Shown here: in pieces, positions 39,751-40,945 of the stretch | Position numbering within the stretch: the stretch's first letter is position 1 | How the letters are laid out: every line of letters starts with the position of its first letter | Origin: a virus | Virus record (IMG/VR): IMGVR_UViG_3300049856_000170 | Location: 1-40,945 of that record | Strand: one strand, 5' to 3' | Length of the DNA stretch: 40,945 nucleotides | Program-made: the position numbers and the translations under genes | Notes under the pieces: generated by a model | The model's database searches: none | What the model was told of the DNA's origin: nothing | What the model saw: the letters and a program-made list of their open reading frames with translations, nothing else

Positions 39751-39945
39751 CATTTTTGGGTCCACACGATTTTGCAGGTCTATCTCCATTTGTGATTTCA
39801 TCTTAAGGCAAGAGTATATCTTTTCAGCCTCAGTCCTGGAATAACAGAACTTGTTCTTATCCTTTATCGTCTCGACGACCTGTGCCTGCAAGTTCAAGCT
39901 TAATAGCAGCATCAAGATCATCGTCAGACTTGGTCTTAACCTCAT
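39652..39945 (-). CDS. Spanin-like protein with signal peptide and C-terminal membrane segment
   Basis: A 97-residue protein. An N-terminal signal-peptide-like segment (residues 3-22, LRPSLTMILMLLLSLNLQAQ) is followed by a charged middle with two cysteines and a C-terminal membrane segment (about 75-91, EKLLIFIGGVAIGFII). The N-terminus resembles outer-membrane spanins, but there is no lipobox Cys. The order signal, soluble, membrane resembles single-gene spanins. The ATG follows AGGAAG. It starts inside the 76-residue gene in a different frame, as Rz1 genes do within Rz. Confidence 0.55.
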   Translation of the reverse strand: MRLRPSLTMILMLLLSLNLQAQVVETIKDKNKFCYSRTEAEKIYSCLKMKSQMEIDLQNRVDPKMLESAFIATGTEKLLIFIGGVAIGFIIRDVTSR

Positions 39946-40087
39946 CGTTAATCTTCCTTTCAGCCTCTATTAGCCTGGCAGCAGCAAGCTCTTGTTCTTG
40001 GTAAACGCTCTTACGAATTAGTGATGCAACCCACGCTATGGCCCCTGTAATGAATAACCCAATGGCAATACTGAGCCCGCTCATCAT
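39857..40087 (-). CDS. Inner-membrane spanin-like protein (Rz-like)
   Basis: A 76-residue protein. An N-terminal membrane segment (residues 3-22, GLSIAIGLFITGAIAWVASLI) is followed by a charged helix (YQEQELAAARLIEAERKINDE). AAGGA precedes the start. It directly follows the holin candidate and overlaps the next gene by 89 bases in another frame. This is the Rz/Rz1 style of organisation, but it is short for Rz. Confidence 0.55.
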   Translation of the reverse strand: MMSGLSIAIGLFITGAIAWVASLIRKSVYQEQELAAARLIEAERKINDEVKTKSDDDLDAAIKLELAGTGRRDDKG

Positions 40088-40089
40088 CC

Positions 40090-40326
40090 CTAATCCTTCT
40101 TACCGTACACAGCACTTGCCGCAATATCGATCTTAGCTAGACCTGTGACAAAACTTACGCAAATAATGGTTACGCAAATTATCTCCGTAGGAAGTACTAC
40201 AAGTAAGACATTGTCAGAAAGTCCAAGTTTAGCTGCCTGAATAATAGACAATAATATGCATACGACTGCGAATGTTGAGAATATAAGCTTCCTAGATAGG
40301 AAGTTCTTAATAAGCTGGAGAGCCAT
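40090..40326 (-). CDS. Holin candidate with two membrane segments
   Basis: A 78-residue protein with two hydrophobic segments (about 13-32, KLIFSTFAVVCILLSIIQAA, and about 38-60, DNVLLVVLPTEIICVTIICV) and charged ends (NFLSRK, YGKKD). Length and layout fit class II holins. It shares its start with the previous stop (TAATG). It is the first lysis-type gene after the small virion-like protein. In circular order it follows the endolysin. Confidence 0.6.
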   Translation of the reverse strand: MALQLIKNFLSRKLIFSTFAVVCILLSIIQAAKLGLSDNVLLVVLPTEIICVTIICVSFVTGLAKIDIAASAVYGKKD

Positions 40327-40601
40327 TAGTAAGCCACTCTAGCAAATGCTCCAGCTCCAGATAGGTCTAAAGTAATAGGAGTAGTGAGGATTGGACAATT
40401 GAAGTCGTTGCCACCTTTACCGCTTGGATATTCAGCAGATGTTCCGGCTTTAGCAGCTAGTCTGATCTGCTCAACTCCATTAGAGTATAGCTTTACGACA
40501 GCGTCAGCAGCTCCTGCGGTTAATAGAACAGAAGATATTCTTACTTGATCTCCTGAGATTACCTGACCTGTAGCGATGGTTGTTGATAAAAACAATGCCA
40601 T
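40326..40601 (-). CDS. Small beta-rich protein at the head of the lysis cassette
   Basis: A 91-residue, Ala/Ser/Gly/Thr-rich protein (STTIATGQVISGDQVRISSVLL...) without membrane segment or signal. Composition resembles the small virion proteins at 501 and 969, so it may be a structural or decoration protein. GGAGG lies nine bases before the ATG. Just upstream is a structured leader. It is probably co-transcribed with the holin. Confidence 0.5.
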   Translation of the reverse strand: MALFLSTTIATGQVISGDQVRISSVLLTAGAADAVVKLYSNGVEQIRLAAKAGTSAEYPSGKGGNDFNCPILTTPITLDLSGAGAFARVAY

Positions 40602-40674
40602 TTTGGTGATCCTCCATTGTGGGTTTTAAAACTAAATTGCAGCTCATATTGGATTATCGGTCAAGATTTAAGGG

Positions 40675-40728
40675 AGCTAGGGACCTGGTGAAAGCAGACA
40701 GCCCGTAAGATTAACCAAGTCCCCAGCT
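40675..40728 (-). ncRNA. Structured leader RNA hairpin upstream of the lysis cassette
   Basis: On the minus strand AGCTGGGGACTTGG pairs with CCAGGTCCCTAGCT to give 14 bp with two G-U pairs, closing a 26-base loop. On the plus strand both those positions are A-C mismatches, so the minus RNA is the structured one. It lies 74 bases before the first cassette gene. A cis-regulatory or stabilising role is inferred. Confidence 0.55.
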
Positions 40729-40743
40729 AAAGGAATGATCGTA

Positions 40744-40772
40744 TCTACATTTTCGGTTGCCTGTGCTATAAT
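40744..40772 (+). promoter_or_regulatory. Extended -10 promoter reading across the junction
   Basis: TCTACA (-35, 4 of 6) and TGCTATAAT (extended -10, perfect TATAAT at 40767-40772) are 17 bases apart. An imperfect 8-bp dyad (40761-40783, one G-T pair) overlaps the -10 and start, like an operator. Transcription would begin near 40779 and meet the 12-bp hairpin at 40819 after about 40 bases. No plus-strand gene follows, so it may make a short RNA or antisense to the endolysin end. Confidence 0.5.
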
Positions 40773-40818
40773 CTTTAGTACAGAATTAGAGCAAGTCTTT
40801 CGGTGGGTTCCTTTGCAC

Positions 40819-40945
40819 AAGGTCCGGTAATTCATCCTTACCGGACCTTAATTTAAGATACATGAGAACCAGATACGTCCTCGACCAACTTTATAATCCC
40901 CTGCTTAACAAGCTCCTGCCAACCTCGTATTTCACAGTGCGGCAT
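40819..40945. repeat. 127-base direct terminal repeat
   Basis: These bases are identical to 1-127. The length equals a common assembler k-mer, so the repeat most likely marks a circular assembly (circularly permuted or circularised genome) rather than a true terminal repeat. It contains the hairpin and the end of the endolysin gene (complement of codons up to the repeat edge). Unique genome length 40,818 bp. Confidence 0.9.

Noticed and set aside
31298-40818. Integrase, repressor or attachment site suggesting a temperate phage.
   Set aside because: No recombinase catalytic motif, no CI/Cro-type pair and no att-like repeat were found; the small RHH and HTH-like proteins alone do not show lysogeny.

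Overview
This window is a complete, circularly closed genome of a tailed bacteriophage. The last 127 bases (40819-40945) repeat bases 1-127 exactly, so the unique sequence is 40,818 bp and the linear ends are an assembly artefact or arbitrary cut. The DNA is moderately AT-rich. Most genes have AGGAGG-like ribosome binding sites, ATG/GTG/TTG starts, 1-4 base start/stop overlaps and the standard code. The gene set is that of a siphovirus-like phage: GpA-type terminase, portal, MuF-like protein, protease/scaffold, HK97-type capsid, tube, frameshifted tail chaperones, a short tape measure, no sheath. Spanin-like genes next to a holin candidate suggest a Gram-negative host, but the species cannot be read from the sequence. 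No integrase, repressor, DNA or RNA polymerase, helicase or tRNA was recognised.

Late region (minus strand, from 31267 down to 1 and, through the circle, from 40601 down to 39652). In order of transcription: RecU-like resolvase, putative small terminase, large terminase, an HNH homing nuclease, a permuted NlpC/P60-type protein, a fibre-like cassette (714-residue beta-rich protein, a fibronectin/heptad-repeat fibre, a BppU-like protein), MuF-like minor head protein, portal, protease with nested scaffold, decoration protein, major capsid, connectors, tail tube, chaperones with a -1 frameshift, tape measure, distal tail and fibre proteins, a GIY-YIG homing nuclease, a C1q-type receptor-binding candidate, tail hub candidate, a second HNH nuclease, two small structural proteins, an M15 endolysin, then across the junction a small virion-like protein, holin candidate and two spanin-like proteins.

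Early region (plus strand, 31298-39750). It starts with a ParB-like protein, then small regulators and membrane peptides. Further on are a Rad52-like annealing protein and a long train of small, translationally coupled proteins, including zinc-ribbon proteins and an HNH/AP2 homing nuclease. Embedded in it is an opposite-strand four-gene operon (33683-32730) of small membrane, coiled-coil and HTH-like proteins.

Non-coding regions. The most unusual part is 33806-34315: about 500 bases without a credible gene, with a 5'-3' closing helix, several long-range 7-8 bp helices and a strong minus-strand terminator. It looks like a large structured non-coding RNA. Other RNA-like elements are a 14-bp hairpin (with two G-U pairs only on the minus strand) upstream of the lysis cassette, an extended -10 promoter followed by a 12-bp hairpin across the genome junction, and a hairpin after the capsid gene.

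How it works together: with no polymerase of its own, the phage probably uses host replication machinery. The annealing protein would promote recombination, and the resolvase, placed directly before the terminase genes, would clear branched DNA before packaging. Four homing endonucleases sit beside conserved structural or early genes.
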